Source: a virus. From it: a stretch of DNA of 35,964 nucleotides. The stretch is taken from positions 1-35,964 of IMG/VR virus record IMGVR_UViG_3300027659_000103; one strand, given 5' to 3'. Positions 31,757-35,964 of this stretch are shown here, in pieces; the first letter of the stretch is position 1, and each line of letters begins with the position of its first letter. The notes below the pieces were generated by a model. It was not told the origin of the DNA. It searched no databases and saw only the letters and a program-made list of their open reading frames with translations. Made by a program: the position numbers and the translations under genes.

Positions 31757-31887
31757 GTCAGGGCAAGCGAGAATAAAATATGCCAACCGTAGCAGGCAAG
31801 TAGTCTTAGGACAAGTAGCCGTAGGCAATCGGAATAATGTGTGCTGGATATCACGCACTGACGATGATATCGCTTGCTTGCTCTGAC
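31757..31887 (+). ncRNA. 131-nt structured leader of cassette 2
   Basis: The ends pair as GTCAG...CTGAC plus GCAAGCGA / TCGCTTGC (13 bp in total, with a small bulge). Inside are a GTGTG / CGCAC hairpin, a GTC-TTAG-GAC mini-hairpin between two CAAGTAG repeats, and a GCC / GGC closing pair, giving a multi-branch shape. It begins at the predicted RNA start and ends 28 nt before the ATG. The other cassettes have leaders of only 14-40 nt. It may be a riboswitch-like leader or a separate small RNA; no known class is recognised. Confidence 0.5.
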
Positions 31888-31914
31888 ACTTAACCCAACA
31901 CAATGAAAGGACAT

Positions 31915-32232
31915 ATGTATATACCAATCAAATGGACTAGGCGCAGAGATAACACCTGGTTCTCAGATAACCTGTCAGTATCACTGACGCAGTCATACCG
32001 AATACAGTATCACAAAGGTGCTTACAAAGATTACCTATACACCGTAGACACCTTAGAGATTGGCAATGGGGTTGATACGCCTGTTGAAATGTATAGCCAT
32101 AAGGGCTATGGCAAGACATTAAAGAAAGCCCAAGAGTTAGCAAATGAAATAGAATACATTCGTCAATTCCACCTTAGGCAAGCAGAGTTAAAGAAAATAA
32201 ACGACCTAGATTGGGAAAGGGTCAATAGGTAA
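31915..32232 (+). CDS. Cassette 2 protein, unknown
   Basis: 105 aa from ATG 31915 with AAAGGA 5 nt upstream; ATG 31903 would add four residues but lacks such a site. MYIPIKWTRRRDNTWFSDNLSVSLTQSYRIQYH, YLYTVDTLEIGNG and a helical, basic C-terminus (KTLKKAQELANEIEYIRQF). It looks like a beta-sheet followed by helices. Not recognised. Confidence 0.6.
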   Translation: MYIPIKWTRRRDNTWFSDNLSVSLTQSYRIQYHKGAYKDYLYTVDTLEIGNGVDTPVEMYSHKGYGKTLKKAQELANEIEYIRQFHLRQAELKKINDLDWERVNR

Positions 32233-32238
32233 GATTAA

Positions 32239-32275
32239 CCCGAGGCACTCACCCCGAGTGTCTCGGGTTTTTTTT
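32239..32275 (+). terminator. Cassette 2 terminator
   Basis: CCCGAGGCACTC / GAGTGTCTCGGG, 12 pairs with one G-T, then TTTTTTTT. Confidence 0.92.
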
Positions 32276-32314
32276 GTCTAAACTCCAAGCGTTATGTGTG
32301 TACATATATAATAC

Positions 32315-32329
32315 TTTTAATACATTCTC
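32315..32329 (+). repeat. Upstream TTTTAATACATTCTC box
   Basis: Second copy of the upstream box; TATAAT lies immediately before it (32307-32312). Confidence 0.5.
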
Positions 32330-32347
32330 ATCACGCACTCACAAAGC

Positions 32348-32388
32348 TTGGTGGGCGACAGTGCGCCTAGCACCAAGTTGTACACCAA
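32348..32388 (+). repeat. Cassette hairpin element E3
   Basis: TTGGTG / CACCAA outer stem, CGAC / GTTG, inner GTGC / GCAC, pentaloop GCCTA, CAA bulge; AAGG 6 nt later; 27 bp to P3. Confidence 0.85.
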
Positions 32389-32415
32389 CACAAAGGAACA
32401 TATCATCATCTCAAC

Positions 32416-32448
32416 TTGAATACACATTCTCAACGCCATAGGTATAGT
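32416..32448 (+). promoter_or_regulatory. Cassette promoter P3
   Basis: TTGAATACACATTCTCA with TATAGT after 21 bp. Confidence 0.8.
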
Positions 32449-32456
32449 TATATCTG

Positions 32457-32470
32457 TCGGGGTAGCCTGA
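32457..32470 (+). promoter_or_regulatory. 5'-end leader hairpin L3
   Basis: TCGGG-GTAG-CCTGA forms a 5-bp stem with a tetraloop at the predicted RNA 5' end, directly followed by the GGAGG ribosome site. Confidence 0.55.
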
Positions 32471-32482
32471 GGAGGCAACGCT

Positions 32483-32662
32483 ATGACTAAGGTAATGGAT
32501 ATAAGCAATCTCACCACAAGTGAGATTAAGTCCTTAATGGAAACAATCATTACGGACACAAGCCTGAACACTCAAAAAATTGAGGCTCTGGTCAAAATGC
32601 TGGTCAATCTCAACAAGCGAGTGCTCGCTTGTGAGAATGCCACCATTGCAAACAAGCAATAA
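32483..32662 (+). CDS. Cassette 3 protein, 59 aa, unknown
   Basis: MTKVMDISNLTTSEIKSLM, then ETIITDTSLNTQKIEALVKMLVNLNKRVLACENATIANKQ. All-helical, likely a helical hairpin or coiled coil. GGAGG lies 7 nt before the ATG. It sits exactly where the coding region is found in the other cassettes, which supports it despite its length. Not recognised. Confidence 0.65.
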   Translation: MTKVMDISNLTTSEIKSLMETIITDTSLNTQKIEALVKMLVNLNKRVLACENATIANKQ

Positions 32663-32723
32663 GGTCAGTCAATAAGCAACCGAGTGGTTGAGTTTACCCA
32701 CCCCGACACTCAACCACGGAAAG

Positions 32724-32760
32724 TCCCCTGGGCGCTTCGGCGCTCAGGGGATTTTTTTTT
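32724..32760 (+). terminator. Cassette 3 terminator
   Basis: TCCCCTGGGCGC-TTCG-GCGCTCAGGGGA, 12 pairs with one G-T and a TTCG tetraloop, followed by nine T. Confidence 0.93.
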
Positions 32761-32799
32761 GCCTGAACTCCCATGCCTTCGTGTATAACAAATAGAAAG

Positions 32800-32813
32800 T
32801 TTAATATATTCTC
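32800..32813 (+). repeat. Upstream TTTAATATATTCTC box
   Basis: Third copy of the upstream box, preceded by TATAAC at 32784-32789. Confidence 0.5.
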
Positions 32814-32852
32814 ACACATTACTCACACACCACAAACCCGGCCTGAAAACGG

Positions 32853-32891
32853 TGGTGGGCAACGGTGCAAATAGCACAAAGTTGTACACCA
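32853..32891 (+). repeat. Cassette hairpin element E4
   Basis: TGGTG / CACCA outer stem, CAAC / GTTG, inner GTGC / GCAC, pentaloop AAATA, AAA bulge; AAGG after 6 nt; 28 bp to P4. Confidence 0.85.
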
Positions 32892-32919
32892 GCAACAAGG
32901 GTTGCAGTATTTACTTAAA

Positions 32920-32952
32920 TTGAATACACATTCTCAACGCAAAGAGTATAGT
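32920..32952 (+). promoter_or_regulatory. Cassette promoter P4
   Basis: TTGAATACACATTCTCA with TATAGT after 21 bp. Confidence 0.8.
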
Positions 32953-32959
32953 ATTATTC

Positions 32960-32985
32960 ATCGGGCGAAACGGAAGTAACCTGAT
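32960..32985 (+). promoter_or_regulatory. 5'-end leader hairpin L4
   Basis: TCGGG / CCTGA closes a loop GCGAAACGGAAGTAA-like, as in L1 and L5. The stem sequence differs from L5 but pairs in both. Confidence 0.55.
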
Positions 32986-33000
32986 AGAAAAGGGTAAGTA

Positions 33001-33243
33001 ATGTCTAAGTCAACTTTAGTTCAGTCAGCAGAGTCAGTGTTTGTTCAGCGAATGCTTAAATATCAGTGCCCAAAGGAGTCTTGGGAAACTGACTTTGACG
33101 GCAAAGAAGTCGTTATGTGCGAATTCAATTTTGAACTCTGCTGTGATGGCTCAATTACAGTTTGGGCTTACAAAGTCTATGATGAAGACTTCGTAGTAGT
33201 TAAATCTGTAAATAATCCAGTCAAGTTCAGCAATTTACAATAA
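33001..33243 (+). CDS. Cassette 4 protein, unknown
   Basis: 80 aa: MSKSTLVQSAESVFVQRMLKYQC, then PKESWETDFDGKEVVMCEFNFELCCDGSITVWAYKVYDEDFVVVKSVNNPVKF. A short helix followed by an antiparallel beta-sheet pattern; acidic; four Cys without a clear metal motif. AAGGGT precedes the ATG. Not recognised. Confidence 0.6.
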   Translation: MSKSTLVQSAESVFVQRMLKYQCPKESWETDFDGKEVVMCEFNFELCCDGSITVWAYKVYDEDFVVVKSVNNPVKFSNLQ

Positions 33244-33251
33244 TCCCCCAG

Positions 33252-33285
33252 TCCCCCAAGCCTTCGGGCTTGGGGGATTTTTTTT
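33252..33285 (+). terminator. Cassette 4 terminator
   Basis: TCCCCCAAGCC / GGCTTGGGGGA with a short TTCG-type loop, then TTTTTTTT. Confidence 0.93.
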
Positions 33286-33300
33286 GCATTCGTTTTGGGC

Positions 33301-33340
33301 GGCGGTCCACGTTGCGCTTAGCAATAAGTGGAACACCGAT
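33301..33340 (+). repeat. Cassette hairpin element E5
   Basis: CGGT / ACCG outer stem, TCCAC / GTGGA, inner TTGC / GCAA, pentaloop GCTTA, TAA bulge. Two stems are changed on both sides relative to E4, which is compensatory variation. AAGG after 6 nt; about 27 bp to P5. Confidence 0.85.
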
Positions 33341-33366
33341 CATAAGGCAGTGAGCAGTATCTCAAC

Positions 33367-33399
33367 TTGAATACACATTCTCAGCCCGATAGGTATAGT
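33367..33399 (+). promoter_or_regulatory. Cassette promoter P5
   Basis: TTGAATACACATTCTCA with TATAGT after 21 bp. Confidence 0.8.
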
Positions 33400-33406
33400 T
33401 ATTTAT

Positions 33407-33433
33407 ATCAAGCGAAACCCAAGTAACTTGATA
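33407..33433 (+). promoter_or_regulatory. 5'-end leader hairpin L5
   Basis: TCAAG / CTTGA closes the same GCGAAAC...AAGTAA loop as L4. AA/TT replaces GG/CC, so pairing is kept. Confidence 0.55.
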
Positions 33434-33447
33434 GAGAGAGGTAAATA

Positions 33448-33834
33448 ATGTCAAGTACATTTATGCGTAGTCAATATGGATTGATATTTGAATCTGTATT
33501 GATGTTCCTAACGGAATACAAGCCATACTACCCAGAGAGCGCCAAGCCTGCGCAACAGCGTGAGATTTGGGATAGGTGGTTCAGTCAGCATCGTGGTACT
33601 GTAAACGAGTTGATTGATATTGTTGACAATATCATTCACACTAGTTACAAAGAGTGTCAATTCACTGAATCCTTTGTGGATAAATACTTCACGGTGCTAA
33701 AGCAGTTAAGACAAGGGCTTGTAACCCACGCTGAGTTTGCTTCGCAAGTTTATCGTGAGTTAATGTCAATGCGTAGCCAACTGGCTATTGCTGGTCTTAA
33801 AGACAAAGATCTGGAGTTGGTCAGTTACGACTGA
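33448..33834 (+). CDS. Cassette 5 protein, unknown
   Basis: 128 aa, mainly helical: MSSTFMRSQYGLIFESVLMFLTEYKPYYPE, QREIWDRWFSQHRGTVNELIDIVDNIIHTSYKECQ, FVDKYFTVLKQLRQGLVTHAEFASQVYRELMSMRSQLAIAG. It has no membrane helix and no known motif. AGAGG precedes the ATG. Not recognised; an interaction or inhibitor protein would fit a moron-like cassette. Confidence 0.6.
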   Translation: MSSTFMRSQYGLIFESVLMFLTEYKPYYPESAKPAQQREIWDRWFSQHRGTVNELIDIVDNIIHTSYKECQFTESFVDKYFTVLKQLRQGLVTHAEFASQVYRELMSMRSQLAIAGLKDKDLELVSYD

Positions 33835-33851
33835 CTTCATTAAAATAAATT

Positions 33852-33880
33852 CCCCGAGTGCTTCGGCACTCGGGGTTTTT
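33852..33880 (+). terminator. Cassette 5 terminator
   Basis: CCCCGAGTGC-TTCG-GCACTCGGGG, a perfect 10-bp stem with TTCG loop, then TTTTT. Confidence 0.93.
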
Positions 33881-33894
33881 ATTTTGTATTTTGA

Positions 33895-33935
33895 CGGTGG
33901 GGCAACGGCGCGAATAGCGCGAAGTTGCACAACCG
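33895..33935 (+). repeat. Cassette hairpin element E6
   Basis: CGGT / ACCG-type outer stem, GCAAC / GTTGC, inner GCGC / GCGC, pentaloop GAATA, GAA bulge; preceded by TTGA as E8; AAGG after 6 nt; 27 bp to P6. Confidence 0.85.
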
Positions 33936-33962
33936 CTGACAAGGTGCGAACCATATCTCAAA

Positions 33963-33995
33963 TTGAATACACATTCTCAGCCTCATAGGTATAGT
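33963..33995 (+). promoter_or_regulatory. Cassette promoter P6
   Basis: TTGAATACACATTCTCA with TATAGT after 21 bp. Confidence 0.8.
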
Positions 33996-34002
33996 AATAG
34001 TT

Positions 34003-34040
34003 ATCGGTAGCGCCTCAATTACCCATACGGTATGGGTAAT
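34003..34040 (+). promoter_or_regulatory. Leader L6 with strong hairpin
   Basis: ATTACCCAT / ATGGGTAAT (34018-34040, 9 to 11 pairs) lies in the leader. The upstream GGTA could pair with TACC of the same arm, giving an alternative fold. L7 has the same layout with different bases. Confidence 0.5.
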
Positions 34041-34070
34041 GGCATAACCACTACTGATAAAGGAAGCACA

Positions 34071-34388
34071 ATGAGTAAGAAAGTTAATCTCAGTCAGATA
34101 AGCAACCTCGTCAAGCGTGGGCGTGAAGCCTATATAGACCCGAAACTAACTGACGACATTAAGTCGTTAGACGCTTCGGTTGAGGGCGACGCTTTCATCT
34201 ACGAGGAAGCACAAGGCGACCCAGCAGATGAGGACTTCGTCAACCACAAGAACACTTGGCGTAATCGTGTTGCCAAGTGCGCTGAGGAAGCCGAGCGTGA
34301 GTGCTCAATTCAGTGGACTGAGGAAGGCGAGATGGTCGTCAGCCTCAAGCCAGTGAAGCAGAAGCGCAAAGCCCGTCTGCCTAAGTAA
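34071..34388 (+). CDS. Cassette 6 protein, paralogue of cassette 7
   Basis: 105 aa from ATG 34071 (AAAGGA upstream); an earlier ATG at 34032 lies in the leader hairpin and is unlikely. MSKKVNLSQISNLVKRGREAYIDPKLTDDIKSL, GDAFIYEEAQGDPADEDFVNHKNTWRNRVAKCAEEAERECSIQW, and a basic end (KQKRKARLPK). It is about four fifths identical to the next cassette protein but uses G/C-ending codons much more. Function unknown; the basic tail and conserved HKNTWRNRV may contact nucleic acid. Confidence 0.65.
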   Translation: MSKKVNLSQISNLVKRGREAYIDPKLTDDIKSLDASVEGDAFIYEEAQGDPADEDFVNHKNTWRNRVAKCAEEAERECSIQWTEEGEMVVSLKPVKQKRKARLPK

Positions 34389-34414
34389 GACCCCCGATAG
34401 GCAATAACAATAAG

Positions 34415-34450
34415 CCCCGTATGCTTCGGCATACGGGGTTTTTTGTTTTT
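34415..34450 (+). terminator. Cassette 6 terminator
   Basis: CCCCGTATGC-TTCG-GCATACGGGG and a T tract; the stem-loop is identical to that of cassette 7. Confidence 0.93.
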
Positions 34451-34454
34451 ATCG

Positions 34455-34495
34455 GCGGGCGTTCACTTTGTGCTATGCGCACCGTGAACGCCCGC
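34455..34495 (-). repeat. Hairpin element E7, inverted orientation
   Basis: On the minus strand it reads GCGGGCGTTCAC-G-GTGC-GCATA-GCAC-AAA-GTGAACGCCCGC, a perfect match to the element plan with a 12-bp outer stem. It lies directly after the cassette 6 terminator and has no promoter or AAGG on its downstream side. Confidence 0.85.
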
Positions 34496-34552
34496 TGTTC
34501 TCAGATTACAATGATCACAAATTTAGTACAAATTTCTAATCACATCTCTTGA

Positions 34553-34593
34553 CGGTTGGGCAACGGTGCGACTAGCACAAAGTTGCACAACCG
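34553..34593 (+). repeat. Cassette hairpin element E8
   Basis: CGGTT / AACCG outer stem, GCAAC / GTTGC, inner GTGC / GCAC, pentaloop GACTA, AAA bulge; AAGG after 5 nt; 27 bp to P7. The stretch 34496-34552 holds only a weak TTTAGTACAAATTTCT box. Confidence 0.85.
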
Positions 34594-34620
34594 CCAGAAG
34601 GCTCAAAGCTGTGCTGCAAA

Positions 34621-34653
34621 TTGAATACAGATTTACACTCCCATTGGTATAGT
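34621..34653 (+). promoter_or_regulatory. Cassette promoter P7
   Basis: TTGAATACAGATTT with TATAGT after 21 bp (GGTATAGT). It is the least conserved of the seven upstream boxes, yet spacing is the same. Confidence 0.8.
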
Positions 34654-34660
34654 TAAGAGT

Positions 34661-34698
34661 GTTGGTGAACGCCTAATTCACCTAGTCCATAGGTGGGG
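34661..34698 (+). promoter_or_regulatory. Leader L7 with two exclusive hairpins
   Basis: GGTGAA can pair with TTCACC, or CACCTA with TAGGTG (34679-34695). The two stems share CACC and cannot coexist. The layout corresponds to L6. Confidence 0.5.
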
Positions 34699-34727
34699 CA
34701 TAAACGCACTAACAAAAGGACAAAACA

Positions 34728-35048
34728 ATGAGTAAGAAAATTAACTTAAGCCAAATCAGTAACTTGGTCAAGCGTGGGCGTGATGCCTATATTGACCCAG
34801 ACCTAACGGCAGACATTCAAGCACTTGACCCAAGTGTTATTGGTGATGCCTTTATTTATGAATTGGCGCAAGGTAATCCAAGTGATGAAGATTTTGTTAA
34901 TCACAAAAACACTTGGCGCAATCGTGTCAGTAAGTGTGCCGAATTGGCAGAGCGTGAATGCTCTATTCAATGGACTACTGACGGCGAAATGGTTGTGACA
35001 CTCAAGCCAACAAAAGGCAAGCGCAAGGCTCGCCTGCCCCAAGCCTAA
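34728..35048 (+). CDS. Cassette 7 protein, paralogue of cassette 6
   Basis: 106 aa: MSKKINLSQISNLVKRGRDAYIDPDLTADIQAL, GDAFIYELAQGNPSDEDFVNHKNTWRNRVSKCAELAERECSIQW, end KGKRKARLPQA. It is a tandem duplicate of the previous cassette gene. Differences cluster in the middle of the N-terminal helices. Codons end mostly in A/T, unlike its partner. AAAGGA lies before the ATG. Function unknown. Confidence 0.65.
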   Translation: MSKKINLSQISNLVKRGRDAYIDPDLTADIQALDPSVIGDAFIYELAQGNPSDEDFVNHKNTWRNRVSKCAELAERECSIQWTTDGEMVVTLKPTKGKRKARLPQA

Positions 35049-35064
35049 TAAGGCTTAAATTAAA

Positions 35065-35097
35065 CCCCGTATGCTTCGGCATACGGGGTTTTTTTTT
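35065..35097 (+). terminator. Cassette 7 terminator
   Basis: CCCCGTATGC-TTCG-GCATACGGGG then nine T; same stem-loop as after cassette 6. Confidence 0.93.
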
Positions 35098-35103
35098 GTA
35101 TTC

Positions 35104-35144
35104 GCTGGCGTTCACTTTGTGCTAGTCGCACCGTGAACGCCAGC
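35104..35144 (-). repeat. Hairpin element E9, inverted orientation
   Basis: Minus strand: GCTGGCGTTCAC-G-GTGC-GACTA-GCAC-AAA-GTGAACGCCAGC. Like E7 it follows a terminator directly, has a long perfect outer stem, and lacks a promoter. Confidence 0.85.
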
Positions 35145-35170
35145 TATCTCAATGCCTATGTAAATTCAAA

Positions 35171-35248
35171 TTTAATACAAATTCTCAATCTCAATTCATA
35201 TTTTAGACGGGTGTCCCAAAAACAAATGCATTTGTATTTGTACACCCG
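35171..35248 (+). repeat. Decayed cassette start: promoter-like box and hairpin E10
   Basis: TTTAATACAAATTCTC at 35171 matches the promoter box at 14 of 16 positions. A hairpin at 35208-35248 keeps the outer CGGGTGT / ACACCCG arms but has an unrelated inner palindrome ACAAAT-GC-ATTTGT. No gene follows. It looks like a degenerate or diverged cassette end. Confidence 0.45.
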
Positions 35249-35964
35249 CGTTTATTTATATGTTTTTTTATTTATTTTTAATACAGTTTCAAATTATGAT
35301 TATATTTATTCATATACTTTTAGAAATGTATATTTATTTACGACATGAATTTAGGCAAAATTTTTTTCGCTGCATTAATTGCGGGATCAAAGGCGGGATC
35401 AAAGCCTATAAATTACAGGCGTGTCAGTAAATGTATTTACTATTGGATATAAGACACTATCTATTCTGCGATAGTTCTGTTCATAGTTCTATGGATTAAT
35501 ATTCCATTAATCAACCCCAAATTAATGCGATCAATTAGACCATCAATTAGCCGGGATTAAGGCGTATTAAAAAATCTATTAAAATGGTTATAAATTAATA
35601 TTTTATTGTATTAAATACCCCTAGAAGGAGTAATAATAGGCATATCTATTAGCGGCATATATAAGTTCTCAAATTATGGCCTTTTTTACCCAATTCTTGA
35701 CCATTTTAGTAGTGTTTTGGTATGTTTTTACCTATTTTTATTTATTTATTACATGTTTTTTAGACAAAAAAAAGCCCAAAAATAAGCTATTTCTATGCTT
35801 ATTCTTGAGCTTTTTTAATTATTACTTATTAAATTGTAATACTGTAAATACTTAGAACTACAGTTATATTGAATATATCATACTGTCATTGGAGCGTGTG
35901 TTACTCACTAGCTAACGAATTTTATGAATTTTATGGTTTTAGATCAACTATCAAATAGATTTTC
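35249..35964. other. AT-rich non-coding end with short repeats
   Basis: No credible gene on either strand. Seen here: a perfect 12-bp tandem repeat GCGGGATCAAAG (35381-35404); a near-palindrome ATGGATTAATATTCCAT (35491-35507); ATCAATTAG twice at 12-bp distance (35530, 35542); and a bidirectional terminator-like hairpin at 35766-35816. Such a stretch could be an origin, an attachment or packaging region, or simply a spacer before genes outside the window. Confidence 0.5.
35766..35816. terminator. Bidirectional terminator-like hairpin
   Basis: AAAAAAAAGC-CAA-ATAAGC pairs with GCTTAT-TTG-GCTTTTTT with two small internal mismatches. An A tract on one side and a T tract on the other fit termination from both directions, perhaps separating this region from leftward genes beyond the window. 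Confidence 0.65.

Noticed and set aside
31757-31887. tRNA or tmRNA in the cassette 2 leader
   Set aside because: No CCA-adjacent acceptor stem, no T-loop GTTCRA and no proper anticodon arm; the closing helix and length do not fit. No tRNA was seen anywhere in the window.
31699-31914. Minus-strand open frame across promoter P2 and its leader
   Set aside because: It covers the promoter and structured leader, with no translation signals; a shadow.
30989-35144. Integron-like gene cassette array with attC sites
   Set aside because: The elements are imperfect palindromes between single genes, but they lack the RYYYAAC/GTTRRRY box order and unpaired bases of attC, hold fixed distance to promoters, each cassette has its own promoter, and no integron integrase is present.
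30989-35144. CRISPR array
   Set aside because: Repeats are 350-650 bp apart with genes between them, differ in sequence, and no Cas gene is present.
35133-35348. 71-aa open frame at the right end
   Set aside because: It starts at GTG inside inverted element E9, has no ribosome site, runs through the decayed hairpin, and has a composition dictated by AT-rich DNA.
1-35964. Terminal repeat showing a complete circular genome
   Set aside because: The first bases are inside a truncated ferredoxin gene and do not match the last bases; no overlap was seen by eye.

Overview
This window is one part of the genome of a tailed double-stranded DNA phage. The evidence is an HK97-fold major capsid protein, a portal, a prohead protease with a scaffold-like tail, a long series of tail-fibre genes, a DUF1599-type NTP-pyrophosphatase-like gene, class II ribonucleotide reductase, and very tight gene packing with ATGA and TAATG overlaps. 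No terminase, tail tube, tape measure or replication gene is present, and the first gene is cut by the window edge, so this is not the whole genome. The host is probably an aquatic bacterium. The 3Fe-4S-type ferredoxin start (MRVWIDQDLCTGDGLC), several -10 boxes placed for leaderless transcripts, and cobalamin-dependent ribonucleotide reductase are compatible with a low-GC aquatic actinobacterium. That host call is inference. SpeD, sulfotransferases and MAHFA-type small fibre proteins are also familiar from cyanophages and other aquatic phages.

Layout. Positions 1-23960 are all leftward. In transcription order they are: a small unknown protein, a GT4 glycosyltransferase, class II ribonucleotide reductase with its own promoter, a small protein, portal, a small beta-rich protein, protease-scaffold fusion, and major capsid protein followed by a terminator. 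Then come about ten virion and tail-fibre genes built from shared modules (docking N-termini, AVTTAKI repeats, SDTEIGYLDG repeats, FN3, glycine-rich domains, a cupredoxin-like insert, an S74 chaperone). These are interleaved with three paralogous MAHFA-type proteins and two sulfotransferases. The leftward block ends with a 2OG-Fe(II) oxygenase, a lipoprotein, a holin-like membrane protein, a thermonuclease and a ferredoxin. Positions 23961-24162 are a divergent control region with TAGTATT iterons at exact 14-bp spacing and hairpins. Positions 24163-30730 are a rightward block of small genes: membrane proteins, a zinc-finger protein, a 383-aa phage-domain protein, a winged-helix-like regulator with a nested start, NTP pyrophosphatase-like, SpeD, SprT-like protease, 2OG oxygenase and an FmdB-like zinc ribbon.

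The most striking part is 30989-35144. Seven autonomous transcription units follow one plan: a roughly 40-bp covarying hairpin element, a near-constant gap of 26-28 bp, a promoter TTGAAT-N21-TATAGT with invariant spacing, a hairpin at the predicted RNA 5' end, one or two small genes of unknown function, and a strong intrinsic terminator. Two further hairpin copies lie in inverted orientation directly after two near-identical terminators. The stems differ in sequence between copies but pair in every one, which is strong evidence that the structure is selected. This array looks like a phage-specific regulatory system for a set of moron-like accessory genes. I do not recognise it as a described family, although it recalls the start-associated repeats of some mycobacteriophages.

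The last 700 bases (35249-35964) are very AT-rich, hold no credible gene, and contain short direct repeats, a near-palindrome and a bidirectional terminator-like hairpin.
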